Part shown: in pieces, positions 44,151-58,700 of the stretch
Layout: every line of letters begins with the position of its first letter
How positions within the stretch are numbered: the first letter of the stretch is position 1
Source: Dromaius novaehollandiae
Lineage: Eukaryota > Chordata > Aves > Casuariiformes > Dromaiidae
Length of the DNA stretch: 64,000 bases
Assembly: GCF_036370855.1 (NCBI RefSeq)
Contig: NC_088111.1
Coordinates: 20,247,501 to 20,311,500 of the forward strand
Direction: 5' to 3'
Notes under the pieces: model-generated
What the model saw: the letters and a program-made list of their open reading frames with translations, nothing else
Database searches by the model: none
What the model was told of the DNA's origin: nothing
Program-made: the position numbers and the translations under genes

Positions 44151-45913
44151 CTTCTGCTTGGAGGAGACATCTGCTAAGGGCTGTTAAACAGCAGGACCCC
44201 CGTTGCTAGCTCTGGAGTCTCATATTGCCCCCCCAGCGAGGCTATAAACCTGAAATAAATTCATTCAAGGCAGCTGAGAGGAAAAATAGACCCTGATACC
44301 GGTAGAGATTCCTGATACCAGCAGAGCTCAGTGAGACGGGTCACAGGCAGAGGAAGATCCGGCCAGGAGAGAGGTGGGTGAAACCTGACGTATCATGTCA
44401 GAGCAGCTGCCTTATAGCTCCGGGGGGCTCTAATTACACAGCACAGCCCCTGGCAGTCGTTACCGAGCTGCCTCTCCGGGCCCCAAGGTTACTTACTGAA
44501 TTACAAAGGATGATGAGCACGGTCTATTTTTGTCACCTGCACAGGACCGAAGGTAACTGCCTGTGGCGAACACAAAATAGGAAGATTTCTGCTCTCAGCT
44601 GGGGAGGTAGCACGTCCAGGGGAACCGGCTTCCTCCGAACGCGCCAGGTGTGTGCTGCTCGCGCTGCACAAAACCCATTCCCACCGGGGTGTCATGCGGA
44701 GCTGAGGCTCCTCTGCCTCCTTTCTCTTGCTCTGCTGCAGCCCGGATTAGAGCAAGCCTAACCATCAGGCTGTTTTTTTGACACTTCTCACACTTGCAGC
44801 TGAATGTCTCAGTAGATTATCTCTCTGAGTCTGTTTTAATCACACTGAGCGTTAAATGGAAACAAATGAGTAATGTTTCATATTAAAGTTTCTAAGGGGG
44901 TTGGCAGCAGCAAATGCCGGTGTTGCACTGCAGTATATAATAGTTTGTGAAACGCTCTTGGAAGGGTCTGCTAAGTGCCATTGGGAAGGGACTCGGTTCC
45001 TGAGGGAGCTCGTCTTACCCAGGGAAATCCCAAATTCAGTGAGCTCAAATGAGCTGCAGAAAAGAGCAAAGGAGGAGTCGTAGCATACACACATCTCAGT
45101 GCACTGGCCACTGCAGATGTCAGTTTTTGTACCAAACATCTTGTTACCTTGTTCTTGCCATTCAACACACACCTCCTGCTGTCGCTTGCCTTATGCTCAG
45201 ATTAGAAATGTTTAGGGCAGATCCTTTTTCTGTTGTGTTTACGCTAATTGCAGATAGGCGCCTCTCAGTGCAGGGATAGTCTAAAGAATCATCACTGAAG
45301 AATTTTGCCCTTACAAAATCACTACCTTAGCGGTACCCGGCAACATCCAGCCGAAGATCCTGCAGCACTCAGTGAGCCATGATGCAGCTATTGTAATGTA
45401 ATCACTAGCTGAAAAGTCATGTCATCCATCAGCTGATGGGTTTCGGTGCTATATCCCTCAGTGCTGCTGAGCCAGTGGTTGGCATATACCTCCAATGTTT
45501 GACGTCTTTGAGTCAGAGCTGAATGCCTTTGTGGAAGAAATGCTATACTTGAGTATAACTTTTTCTCAGGCAAAGTTCAAAGGCCTGAGAGGTCAGATGA
45601 GATGAATTAGTGGTTCCTAATGGCTTTTAAGTCTGTGTATTTATGAATAACTTTGGCTTGAATGTCCATGGTGGACAGAAGCCTCTCTGGGGGATAAGGA
45701 CGCTGCTTGGAGGAACTGGTGTTGCAGATGCATGGGATTCTCCAGGGTCTGCCCACAGCATGCAGTGCATACCTTGTGGTGCCAATGGATTACATTCAGC
45801 ATGCAAGGAAGCAACACTGTAGGCCTTGCTTTATCGGGCTCATGATTATTTACTTCTTGAATGGCTAGACCCAGGTGTGCTAGATGTACAAGTTGCTTCT
45901 TGCCCCAGAGAGC
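44151..45913. other. Intergenic, no gene seen
   Basis: Between the AMDHD2 promoter island and the weak plus-strand candidate at 45935. No repeat, RNA gene or splice-supported frame could be defended. Confidence 0.5.
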
Positions 45914-45934
45914 TAGTAGAGAAAGTGTTGCAAA

Positions 45935-46355
45935 TTGTGTACCTGCTTGGAAAGCTGGCTGGGCACAACCCTACGCCAAAACAATTACACTGACAAAATA
46001 AAATTCAAACTGTTTATTGGCTCAGTCAAAGTCAAGATGGTGGAACCCCTCACTTCATCAGTCCTTTTTGAAGCTCAGGTTCAGGAAAAAAGAATTACCT
46101 GTAACCTGGGCAGGTAAGCCATTACTTCTTTTTAATGTTATTTTTAAGCTAACAGCATTGCTGTAGGCTCCCTAAGGTCACTTGACAAGTCAGCAGCAGC
46201 GTGGACGCGAACACACAGTGCTCGCTCTGTGCTCTAACAGCTAGCCCTCCTGCCTTTGCTCTCCAGGGGATCTGATGCTACCAATGCTCCTTTTGATGTC
46301 TGCAATCTCTGTGGCCAGAAAGGGAATAGATCTCCAAAATGCCTAAGCTTTAAAG
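45935..46355 (+). other. Possible plus-strand exon pair with CCHC-like knuckle
   Basis: An open frame ending at 46113 has a CAG/GTAAGC donor. After 153 bp an acceptor (GCTCTCCAG) opens 46267-46355, which ends at an AAAG/GCAAGT donor of the rare GC-AG class. Joined, the frame continues in phase through AG+G. The second segment encodes CNLCGQKGNRSPKC, exactly the C-x2-C-x4-H-x4-C zinc-knuckle spacing but with Asn for the His. The upstream segment has no acceptor or ATG I can defend, and no poly(A) or further exon was found. It could be an exon of an unknown gene, a decayed gene, or a fragment of an old retroelement gag gene. Confidence 0.2.
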
Positions 46356-49300
46356 GCAAGTACTACATTTTGTTCAAATCAAAGCCAGTGTCCTTAACAG
46401 TCCAAATATTTAGTGCTAAATATCTCCTTACATACACTTCCTTTTGCTTTCTATCCTCTTTGCTTCAGAGGGATAGCTGTTTGCTGCAACAAAGAGTCTC
46501 CATTCTCACTCTCATGTGTATCTAATTCAATGCCCCACAGTATTGCAGAGAGTCAAGGGCTGTGTCTAGGCAGGTGATGATGTGAGCTCCCCTGATGAAT
46601 CACACTGGAAAAGATAAATGATGGGGAACGCAATTGTGCATGAACATAACATCCCTGCCTGGCCAGCAATTGAATTTAGATGAGGTTTTATGCTGTACTT
46701 ATCATTCCATGATGTCAATGATTGCCCACACTACGTAAGCTACATCTTACTGTCAGTAGGGTTACCAGTAAAGGTCACTGAAACAGATAGCTGGGAATGA
46801 TTTTAATTTCGCCCAGGAAAACCATGCACAGCATTGTTTTGGGAATTTGAGGCTAAGAATGGCTTCAGGCAGGTTTTACTTATTGTAGCCAAAATTATCC
46901 ATGTCCAGGGGCATTCAGCTGCACATCAGTGGGAATGATTTGTGGCTTTAGTACAGGCAAAGCTGAAGAAACAAAGGCACCAAAAGTAGAATGAGAAAAT
47001 AAATCCTAAAAATATATCTCAAGCCTGCTTATTTGACCAAATGATTCTCTCAGGACTGAAAGTACCCTTCCAAGCTGCTAAAGTGAACTCAGATGTCAAA
47101 AGGTATATGCAGCACTGACAGACTTGTGACAGTAACTTCTCTTGGCAGTGGAAGAGACATCCAGGTAAATGCAAATACTGACTGCTTAAGAATAGTAACA
47201 TCCACTGCTTAAGAATATTCTGCCACAAGGTCCACTCTGTTGACATAGATTTGCTGACCCTTTGGTGACAAAGGGATGCAAGATCTTTAAGAAGATGTAA
47301 GCCAGAAAATGAGTCACTGAATCAGAACACGGAAAACAGCCTAAGCCTCCCTCCATGCTGCTGAGAAAAAACAAAACAGCCTGTGCTGAGATGAAATATA
47401 TTGCAATTTGCTTCATCAAAGCTGTAGGTATGTCACCCAGACTAACTTTAAGTCGTCTATCTGTCCTGCTTACGTACTTACCCCTTCGGATGTTCTGCCT
47501 TTATTTCTCAGTTTGAAATGAACTCTGTCTTGTGTCACCAGTAACTGCACACTCTTTCTCCTACTGCCCTGGTAAAAGGCTGAGGGAATCTCAAGCTGAA
47601 GTTTCACATGCATTTTCTTTAGCAGATATTTTTTCTTCAGGTCTAGTTATTTTTAACCTGGCTCAATTCCCAAATCAGATTTACTGCCTGGCTGCCTGAT
47701 AGTTGTACCAACACATTGGGAGAAACAGAGCAGTGTGTGCTATAGCTGTGAAAGAAGATATAGGTGGCCAGAGGAGGGAGGGCTTAGGCTACCATTGCTG
47801 CCAAAAGAAATGCTTGTGAAGAAAAAGCCTTGGCTTCTAACTTTTCATGTACATTCACAAAGAAGTCTAAGAAACTGCCCTAATGCACACAGCAGCCAGG
47901 GATATTGTTTACATCAATGAGCTGGAAACACACTGCCAGTCCTGGGAATATTAGTGATTTCCTAAGATTTCACCTCAACTTACCTGACCTAAACAAAGGC
48001 AATTTAGATGTTGGTGGTCATTATCACTCTCTGCCACTTGAGGTCACCCCTTTCTCTCAGCAAGTGGCACAGGAGCAAAGAATAGATTTAACAGCATAAA
48101 CAAGATGGTTCAAAGTGCTAATAAGGGACCAGGGCCAGTGAAACAGCCACCAGCAAACCTTCAGTAAATGGAGAGGTGACAGGTCTTCAGCATGTGGTGA
48201 GTGCATCTCATTCCCTCAGCAAAAGAAAGATGGCTAACCTGAGTCACGTTTTTTTCCAAGGCCTCATTCTGGCCTCCTGCTACTTTCATGGGAGTCAGTG
48301 AGAACTGTCAATGCTCACGGTCTTGTGGGAGGCATTCAGGACCCTACAGTTTGGTCCCTAGGATAGTTCTGGTCCTAACATACTGTAAGGTCTGTGTGGG
48401 GGGGTGGTTATGGGTGGGGGGGTTGTTTCTGGATGCTTTGGTTTTGAAGCTTTGATACAGAAACTAATCTGACAGAAATTCAGAGACATGAGTAGCAAAG
48501 CTGTGATTGTTTAAGGAACTTAAATGTAGCATGGCTTGTAGAGAAAGATAACAGCATTTGTCAGTGCGTGATAGTAACAAAAACAGAGATGCTTTTGAGA
48601 ATGCAGTCCTTTGACTCTGAAACAGAAAAAAATCATGTTCCAGGGTAAGTGGCACTGGGAAGACTTGCTCTGTATTTATTATATCAAGTGAAAGAGATGG
48701 TTAATACCTGTAGAGCTGAAAGAGGTAAACTAAGAGTACAAGTTGTAGGTCCCTGTGTGTCAAAGATGCAGGTAATTCTCACCTGTGAACAGTGAGGTTT
48801 TCTATGGCAAGGTAAGACAGAAACTGTAAAAGGCTATAAAATCAACATCCTCATGGTTAGACTGTGAGGGAAGCGAGGTTTATTGACAGAGAGAGTTGTT
48901 TTCATTATATCTGCTGTTGCACTGTAGTTGAAAACAATTGCTTAGCTTTCGGGATTAATTTCTCTTCATGAGGTTTTTATTCCCCCAAAGCGTATTTACT
49001 TTTCCAGGTTACTATGCTTTTCTGTAAACCAGATCTCCCAAGGAAAAACAATCCCTAAACAATCACAGATAAAATCCTACTATTCACAAATGTTAAGGAA
49101 TTTTAGAGACCTCACCCAACCAGACTATTCCAACAGATCACAAACACAAAGGACTCAGCTACTACCCAAACTATATTCTGATTGAAATAGAAGTAACTCC
49201 ACATGGGGGTGTGGTCACCCAATTTTCCTTTGCTGAGTTTCTCCCAAACTGGAAACTCTCAAAAGATAAATCATGAAGATTTTTAAAGTACATTTAGTTG

Positions 49301-52300
49301 ATTTTTCATCTTAGGACATCACAGTAATTTAAAACAGTTAAGGTGAAGGTTAAAGTAAAAGAAAAAAAGTCTCATACTAGAAATTCAAGGCTAAAATTTC
49401 TCAAACAACCTTAAGTTTGACCCTATCAGCCCAATAATCACTTGTCCCCCTAGCTAGGAGTCCATATGGGATTAGCAGATCTGTAATGAACATGATGAAA
49501 TCCTTCCATCCGTTAGCACAAATTCTATGGTTTGCTGGGGCTGATGAAATCCTGATTCTGAAGTAAGAAATTCTGAAAAGATGCAACTCATCTTTACCAG
49601 GGCAGTACTCTTGAAGTAAGTTCTTACCAAAATCTCATGAATTAACCTATCATAAAACACTGACAGACACTCCCATTCCCTCAGTGCACAAGTTGGGTGC
49701 AAAATCCACCTCACATCAGAAGACTCATTCTCACGGGAGAAGGGGGAAAATCCGTAATGCCACTGAACAGCTCAGCATCCTATAGAGACTTGCCTCAATG
49801 CCCATAAAAAGCTGGCTCTGGACTGGGTCGCTGAGCAGGCTGATTGATGTAGAAAATGAACATGCACATTATCACCTGGTTACTTCTACAGACAGCAAGA
49901 CCATAAAAGCAGGTCATCTAACAACTTTAAAAGCCAGCATAAAGCCAAGGTTTTCCCAGGTTCCTATACTGATGGGAGTGAGGACAGATTTCTTGCTGAG
50001 ACCTAAACACTCTCTGTGCCCGGCTGCTGGACACATCTCCTGTAGCATTCTGACTCCTTTCTGCTATCTTCTAGGGCAAAAACTACTTGTATTACAGAAA
50101 CAGCCACAGGCTTCTACTCAGAGCAAAGCTGTGTGCTGCATGAATAATTAAAACTAGATCTCTGACAAAAGATTATCACCTCCACTTCATCACAGTGTAG
50201 AACTGCAACAGAGAGTCTGTTCGACATCACACAAGGGAACTGGAATAATGCTGGAAACTGGACCCAGATCTTGAACCTCAAGTCCAGCGTTCTCCTCATT
50301 CATACAGCTTTCTGCAGCTCTTTCTTACTGCTTGGCTTGTTCCTTCTTTCACCCCAGCTGCTGGGCTTTTCTCACCAAGTTACACTTTTCTGGTCAGTGA
50401 TGTTCACTCCCCATTTCCAGTAATGCATCAACCACAGGGTTCCCTTGGTACCTATGGGAGAGGAATAGGCGTTTCTCTGAACAGGAGTTACCTTATTGCA
50501 GTTCATTTAAAGAAGTATTTGAATTTACTAAAGCAGTCCTAGAAAGCAGTCACTGACCAAACTTCAAGGATGTGCTTCTCCAACAGAGCAGTAAACCCCT
50601 TCCTCCAAAACAAAGAGCTGCAGCCTTTGGGGGGGGGGGGGGCGAAAGCTAGCATGAAAGATTTAAACAGGAGAAAGGTCAGCAAGCTCTGTGAAGGCAT
50701 TGTCTATGCACACAGCATCTGACAGCAGGCATCTCCTGACCTTACCTAGCCTGAACTGACTGCTAATGGACATGTATCCTCTGCTGCTGCTGCAGAGCCA
50801 TCCTGCTCCATTCTCTGCAGGGCTGACTCACTCTGCAGTGCACAATCACAGACACGCAATCTGCCACACCAGAGAGAACTATTTATGTGCCAGTAGACAC
50901 CACCTCTTTTGAATCAGGCACTCAAGAGCCTGTTCTTTCATGGTCTGGGGCTGCCTATTCTCCTCTTCCAAACCAAGTATAAAGTCAACTGTGCTTACCC
51001 AGTGATCATAAACATTTAAGGAAACTATAGTATAATTCTCTCCTAGCAATGTTTGCAATGAGCATCTTGCCGCCCCCGGCAGGGACTGCACTCAGCCAGC
51101 ACGTTGCTGGCAGTAAATGAAGGAAAGGGACTGAAAGATCCATAATTTTCCTAATGCCCTGAATCACTTGAGAAATCTGCTGACAAAACAGCATCAACAA
51201 AGGACTTGAAATGCAAGTTTTCACCTGGGAGTCATCAGTGAGGATCTAGAGCGTGACCGCCAGGGCAAATGTATGGCCAAGGCAACACACTCAGACTGTT
51301 AATTTTACTCTTAACTCCTTTGCTGGTTCTCACTGCAATCCTCTCCCTATGCATGCTTACCACAGCTTTTGTTTTATGCTTGTGTGGGCTTATACAATAA
51401 TGAGAAAGGTTTCACATTCTAAGGCACGAAACAAAATGCTTGGTGATGGGATTTTGCCTGCATTTGGTTATGTAAGTATCTGTCATGAACCTGAGCCTAG
51501 TAACTGCCACCTTTCTGTAAGATGTCACCAAGCCACAATGTGATCTTAGAGGTCCTACAGACACCTGCCTTTAAATTGCCTTTTTTTTATTCTGGAGAGA
51601 GTTACCATTAGCATTTAGTTACTCTCTTAAATGCAATTTGCCCACATTCTTCTAAATTGGCTGAAACCAAGGCTGACAGTAGACTCCCCCTAAAGAGTGT
51701 AAAAACAGATCTTACAAAGACATTTACAACTCCAGGCAGACCTCCTCCTATCCTGCTACACAGTCAAAATGCAATCCTTCTGACCAGATCTGCAAAATGG
51801 AATTACACATAGTATGCTTTCAGGAAAGAGCCTGAAATTCTAATTGACCCATCCTGGCTGCAAGCTTTGCAACAGTTGTGGGAAGACACTTGTTGCAAAC
51901 GTTACTGAGAGAATTACACTATAGTTTTCAGAAATGTTTATGACCACCAGGTTAAATATAGCTTAGAGGTTGAGACTCTGCTACTTTTTGCTCAAGAAAG
52001 ATCAAAATGATTTGAATCAGCAAGCTTTAGAGAAGCTGTTCTCTGCCCCATCTGATGCTTCAGCAGACATCCAGCATTTTCCATATATCAGCTTATGCCC
52101 CTGTATACCCAGAGCACTACCATCACCACTGCTGAGTGCTCTGAAGTCATTCCAAAACATAAGATCAGGAGGGTACCCTCACTGCAAAGCCAAACAGCTG
52201 ACAGCCTGTTAAATGAATTCAGGCAGATCAGCTTTTAGAAAACAGAATGAACTAATTGATAAAACTACACCTTCATGGAAGTTGTGATAAGAACTCATGC

Positions 52301-53424
52301 TAGCAAGACTATTTGCTCATATAACAATCTACTGAACAATCCCTAGTCTGGAGACCAGCTACCTGGAAGGTGCATATGCTTCTGCCAGGTTGATGCTGCA
52401 GCTGTTATTACTTCAGTTACATTCCCAGTGCTTTGGGCCACAGTTCTTTACAAGGTATTATTTGACCCACTTTCTGCACAGGTATATACATTAAGTGTAC
52501 TGATACAATACATCTATCACACCACTGCCACACCTATGCTGTCAAAAAGGCTGACAACAGAAGGGCTGTGACAGATCACTCCAGATTCCTCAGCTTAACT
52601 TGATCACCAAGGCATCACAAGTACCAGCTGTCCAGTATAACAGTCAAATTTCAGCTTGAACAAAAAATGCTTCACTTGTTCTCCAAATTGCATGATGGTG
52701 ATATACATCGTGACAGCTTCCCAAAGCTAGTTTGGAACAAATTCCACATGCAGGGTTCTTGACATGTATTTGCTCTACCAGCTCCAGCTTTACTTTGTGA
52801 CATTTATGTCCAAGAGAAGGTTGCTTCAGCTTTATTTAGCTGTAACAGCAGAACTTCTCAGTTGGAATTTTCTTAACTTACACATTGATTAGGTAAAAGA
52901 TGTGTTGAGTGACCTTATCTTCACTGAAGAGACTGCTATTCAGGCACTTTAGAGGTAATCGTTGCTAACACTGTAGCTTTCCAACCAGCTAAGTTTTTTG
53001 CACAGCAAGCAGAAGGATAAGCTTCCCAAAGGACCTCTGGCAGCTTCTATTCCTTGTTGCATGCTGAAGCCTGCATCCTTGCTCCATGACCTCATGTCTG
53101 ATCAGAGCACTCTGCACAGCCTACTACATGGAATTAGCATGTGACACAGTGAAGAGATACAGCTTTGTCAGGCTGTATCTGAGCATCAGTAGCACTGCTA
53201 TCAGTCCCTGTGACCGTTCCTTGCAGGCAGCAGTTGGAAGCACTATTGTTCTTTGCCCAGAAGAGAGATCACTTTAGCCTTTAACTGAAACACGGGATTC
53301 TTCTTCTACTCAGTGCTCAGTTACTTCAAGAATTTGCCTCCCCTTAAGGGAACCTTTCCCCCTTCCTAAGGGAGCAGCAAGAGACCTGTCGAATGCATTA
53401 AATTAAGCCACAGGAGTCTGTTAC
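46356..53424. other. Intergenic between ATP6V0C 3' end and plus-strand candidate
   Basis: Seven kilobases with no recognised coding exon, LINE or RNA gene. Minus-strand frames such as 50879-51224 lack splice context. G-rich words occur at 48397-48425 (GGGGGGG-TGG-GGG clusters) and a G14 run at 50629-50642. Confidence 0.5.
50629..50642. repeat. G14 homopolymer
   Basis: Fourteen consecutive G bases on the plus strand in intergenic DNA. No associated feature. Confidence 0.9.
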
Positions 53425-53443
53425 AGCAATGTAGTGAGGAAGT

Positions 53444-53449
53444 TTTATT
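53444..53449 (-). terminator. ATP6V0C poly(A) signal
   Basis: AATAAA on the minus strand about 610 nt past the ATP6V0C stop codon at 54056, with cleavage expected near 53425. The resulting 3' UTR (about 54055-53425) agrees with the moderately long UTR usual for this gene. Confidence 0.75.
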
Positions 53450-54055
53450 TGGAAACATTGTATAACTTTGTAACCCAACACTGGGTGCACGACTTTGATG
53501 CCGGAGCATACGCTTTTACTACTGGAAACACAGGAGTGTTTCTGACAATTGCTGTAATATAACACAAACAATTCTCATAATCCAATACCAGGACACTACA
53601 GCAATCTTTAGAATCAAAATTACATCCAAGGAATTCTCTGCACTTACAACTGACCCCACAGTGTAATAATCTACCTATATATAAGATTAATATATATAGC
53701 ATGGGAAATTGAAAATCCTTGCTCCATAGATGTATGAACATGTCAAGTCTTTTATAAACAAACATCCAGTGAAGAGAAAAAATTACACGTCTAGTTCATA
53801 TTTATACATAAAGTACTAACAGCAAATGGGTGGAAAATTGCACACAGGCCACCCCAAGCCATGCAGCAGGCTTGGAGCAGCCCATCCAATTTAGTATTGA
53901 AGTACACACAGGACAAGTCACTAACATACATTGCGCATTTACAAGAGATCAACTACCAAATTGGGACAACTGTACACATTGGAGAAACCATTTTCATTCT
54001 GGAGCTTTTTTTTAAATGTGGATTTGTTATATCTCTTTACATCATACTGTGACAT

Positions 54056-55757
54056 TTACTTTGTAGAGAGGATAAGGGCAACAATGAGGCCATAGAGACC
54101 CAAAACTTCAGCGAAGATCAAAATCAGGATCATGCCCACAAATAACCGGGGCTGCTGTGCTGTTCCCCGTACACCTGCATCACCCACAATGCCAATGGCA
54201 AAGCCAGCAGCCAGACCACTGAGGCCCACACTCAAGCCAGCACCCAGCTGAAGAAAGCTCCTGTAGGACAGAGATGAGAAAAGTTTCAGTGGCAAGCAAC
54301 AGGAAACCCAACCCTTTAACTTCGGACTAGTCAGTTCTTTGCTCTGCCCAAAGTGAATTTAAGGATTAACAACATTTAAAGGGAACCTCCTTCCTGCAGC
54401 AACAGCTTCCATACTCTTAAGTAGAGCATATCCCATTAAGTAATACAGCAAGATGTCTCAAGAAGCACATACTTCTAGCATCAGGAGTTATGCAAGATCT
54501 TGATCAGCTGATGTTCAGGTATGCCATATAAACTCAGCTTGGTTATTGGGCCTACAAGTTTGCACAACCACCTGGCCTGCCTGTAGCTGCTTTGGTCAGT
54601 GCCAGGCTTAGCATGCTGCCAGAGCAGTACTTATTCCAGCCATTTGCAGTAACACCTATCCCACTGTGCTGTCTAGCCTATTAACAGCTGCTTGTTTCCT
54701 ACCTTTAGCAACTTTATTATATCATAGCACAGCTGGATAATTCTCTTGCACTGCAACACAGGAAAGTTGCACATGAACCTGACATGCTCATGTTGGTCAG
54801 TGAATGGTTTGGTTTTCCAAACTGGGGTACCTGAGGAGCAGTTCCTGCCAGTATTTGACCATCTGGTAACCAAGAAAGAACATTTGCACCTGCTGTTTCT
54901 CAGATCAAGGCTGAATATGATTAGGCCAAACATAAGGCTCATGAGCTATGGCTTCCACCATGACACAGGTGTCTATTCTGCTGGACATCTCAGAGGCCTT
55001 GTGTTATTCTGACAAGGCTCAAGCTTGTTCCAACTATTCTCAAAAGCCAAAGGTAGATTAAGTTTCAGACTGTAGCAGGTGTAGAAGCACCATGTATAGC
55101 TTGAGGATTGGCTTACCAGCATGTAAAGAAGTGAACAATATTAATTATTCACATGCATCTCCCAGGCAACAGCTGAGCTATTTAGACAGTCTGACTAACT
55201 CCTTGAAAGACCTGTATATTCCAGGTCTAGAATACGGCTCCATGAAACAACCTTGGCTTCCTATCCTAGTTCTGTCTGAACACTGTTTCTTCCAAATTAT
55301 AACCTAGTCACTACCTCTAGCAATGGGATGTCTGATTTGTTAGCTAATATAGTAAACTAGTCAGCATCCCTACCACTGAAGCTAAGGCATTAGGCAGGAC
55401 AGTTGAAACCCAGTCCAACTCTGGAGCCTGGTTAGGATCATTTAGCATTTACACTGAACTGCATTGCCAGTCTTGCTTGTGGTCTCATCTAGGTGACACC
55501 CACCCATTTGGAAACAACAAAACAGCAATTAAGACAGACTTGGACAAAACCAGTAAGTGTAGCACAAACTTACTTGAATAGCGTGATAGTAGATGAGAGG
55601 GCATTGGCAATGAGGACTGCCACTACCAGGCCATAGATTGCTATAATACCTGCCATGACAACAGGGATGATTGACTTCATGATCAGCTCAGGCCTCATGA
55701 CGGACATGGCTGCAATACCTGTGCCACTCTTTGCTGTTCCATAAGCAGCTCCCAAGG
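54056..55757 (-). CDS. ATP6V0C: V-ATPase 16-kDa proteolipid c subunit, exons 2 and 3 (partial)
   Basis: The c subunit forms the rotating membrane ring of V0 that carries protons across lysosomal, endosomal and Golgi membranes. Exon 2 is 55757-55574 and exon 3 is 54260-54056, joined AA/G to encode Lys-Ser. Exon 2 starts [20 protein letters not shown] and carries the second membrane span. Exon 3 holds [19 protein letters not shown], the GDAGVRG loop and the fourth span with [13 protein letters not shown]. The Glu in FAE is the essential proton-binding residue (Glu139 in the 155-aa protein) and is intact. The C-terminus LILSTK is canonical. The missing 79 nt (26 codons plus one base) equal the usual exon 1, which is not found up to position 64000 and should lie to the right. 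Protein conservation with human is close to complete in the part seen. Confidence 0.97.
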
Positions 55758-58700
55758 CTGGAAGAGAAAAATCATCATGTTAAACATGTCCCCAAACACC
55801 ATCTCTTTCATTAGACTGCAGTATTAGAACTGCTGAGTCAGCACAGGGAGGAATTGTGCAAGTCTAACATGATCACTTGACTACTTGATTTGACTGCCAG
55901 GAATACTCTCCTGAAGGATGGGAAGTGACTTGTCCCTAGCTCTAGATTGAGACTAAGAGGGTGCTGTTCCGGTATCTGTCATAGAACACTTTCTCCAACC
56001 CAGTTAGCTTCATGTCAGGGAACGTGCTCCAGCACAGAGATCCATTCCCTGTATAGGGACAAAGGCTTAGCATCCTTGACCTTGTTACTTCAGAGTTCAT
56101 GCTCTTGGGAAGCCCACACTGGAGAGGCTCTGTTCAGCTGAATTATGGACGAAATGCAGCAGGATATGCCTTGCTACTGCAGCAGGATGTAACATGACTG
56201 AAAGCCAAATTTCTTACAGTCACTGAACTTTAAGCCACTTGGGCAAGTTCTTGAATGCGCCTGTGCTTAACAAGTTGTCTCCCATCAGCATCCTTCACAA
56301 GTCTTTCAAAGCCTACCTGGCCCATGGTTTGGACTGAGGTGAAATACAGTTTCAGCTGTATCAAACACACTGAGATAGCAGTGAATGTGCATACTACTGC
56401 TGCACCTCCTTCCTTGGTGAAAGGACACTGTTTAGCCAATATCCCTACTTGCGAAGGATTCAAGTTCAAACACTTGATAATCCAACTACTGGAACCAGAG
56501 TTAAGGGTATAGCTTGTAGATTAGAGGACTACAACCACCTTGCTCCTAAAGTTCACTGAAGTATAGGATCACCTACCCAGATGCATCACCTAAGCATGCA
56601 GAGACTAAGCCACAAATACAAAGCCTGGTTTGCAAACTACAACACAGAGGTAACAAGCCTAAGTGAGAGCTGCTGGATTTGAGAGACCTATAATCCCATC
56701 CCACAAGTATCTTCTGCCTTGAAAGCTTTAATTAGTTTCAAAAGCTTCAATGGATGCTTCATGCTTTGATTCTGAGGTACTTGGAAAGACCCACTGTCCT
56801 TTCAAACTTATCCTGAAGTTAAGAGCCCTGTAACTGGACATTCCCCAGCTGGGTGAGCTGAAACTTGGGACTGCACTCATCACCACTGAAGAGATAATAT
56901 GCAGTTTAGCAGCCCTCCAGGGTTAATTACTTGAGACAGCCTAACCCAGCTATTTGGAAGGGGAACCTCCTTTTCAGACACCATCAGGCTGATATTCAAA
57001 GATGACAGTCCTGTTTAACTAGCATGAAACTGTGCTCTTGCCTGCTCTAAAAGGCTATTGAGAAGTAGCCAAAACTGAGGATTTCAAATCACTTTAGTGT
57101 TCAGAGATGTTATACTTGAGTTTGTTCAACCTGTTTTTAAAAAACAAGTTTCTACATTCCCTTCTAAAATGGAGAGTTGCTTGTTCCATAGTGAGGATTT
57201 CCTGTTCCTCTTCCTCCTGCTCCACTAGTATCCGAGTGTGGAATGGTGCAGCTTGCCCAGAAAAGTTGCTGGAAGGTATTCATGGGGTTTATGATATATG
57301 GTTTCCCACTTTGCATTCAGCATCTACTTGAGAGTCTACTCTGAAGCAGTCGAGAACCAAGCAGTAGTCCTCCTGGCTTTGCACTAAATCTTCAGAAGAT
57401 TAATAAAGGTAACAGCATGGCACTAACAAGACTCACTGTTAGAAGGAAGTTTAGTTATATTAGCCTGAAGGGAAAGTCTCAATCAGCTACAGATTGCTTC
57501 TGTATTAGCACAGCTCTGGAACCTCCTGCAGTCTGGTTCTCTTCCAGTCAAAATCCTGATCACCACTGAGACAGGAAAGCCTCAGTTCTAAACCACACTG
57601 AATAACTCTTTACATCTATTAATGGTCTAGTTTACTAAGAAGTCAGAACCAACAGCAGGAAACAGATTTCACCTGGAGATTTAAGCTATGAGCCTGGAAA
57701 CCAGTGTACAGTCTTAACCCAGTAAAACCAGTGGCAGTAGTGAAATGCCTATCCCTTGGGAGGTCTAGGAAGATAGAAGTTACCCCACATCTAACTTGAA
57801 TTAGGAGCTTTCTCCTCTGGTTGAAGCATCCTTCAGAGACACTAAGCATGTGGAATCAAGATTCAGACCACCTACTTCTAGACTGGCCAGAGCATTTCAC
57901 AGAAGCCATTTCTTTTGTCTGGAATCTTTTGCAATCCTCTGCAGGAAAGCAGAGGCTTGTGAGGGAAAGGAAGTTCACTGTTTAAGGCTAGATCAGTCGG
58001 TAGTTCCTCCAAGCCTGGAGTTACTTAAACATGCTGCAGTTAACATGGTGATGAATTACAGAAGCTGATTTTGTAATACTGCTTACAGAAAGCCAGTCTA
58101 CTTAAGCTTTTGGGGAAGGGAAGATCAGAGCAAGTTTATGAACTCTCAGTTGATCTAATCTAGGGCACAGCCAAAATACTTTACCTTGATTTGTTAAGCT
58201 ATCTAGATAAATTTTTAGTCTACACAGACTCTGTGACAGCTAGTTGTCAGAGCTATCTACAACTTTAAGGTGTGAAGAGCTATTATACTACCAGGGGTAA
58301 GGGGAGAAGGGGGAAGTCACAGGCCCTGTAAGTACAGCCTCAGTAGGGCTTGGCACATCTGTCCCAATGAAGCCATATATCAGCATCCTGATCAGCAGGC
58401 TTACATTGGAGTCTCCTGTAGCTGCATCCCCTACAGGACAGCTGGTTCTGTTACACTTCACTAAACTGAAAAATGCTCCCTGCACCTTTGGCAATACTAC
58501 ATTCCAGGTGGCAGAGCCTATATCCATCTCCTGCCAGGACACAGCCATCAAATGTCATGGCTCTTCAGCTGTGGGTCACTTAGCACTCCAGTCAATTGTC
58601 ATGTACCCCTTGACTTACACCTCTTGACAGCTGTGAATGTTTGAGGCACAGTACTTCATATATCCTACATTTAGGATATCTGAGTTAGAAGATGAGGATA

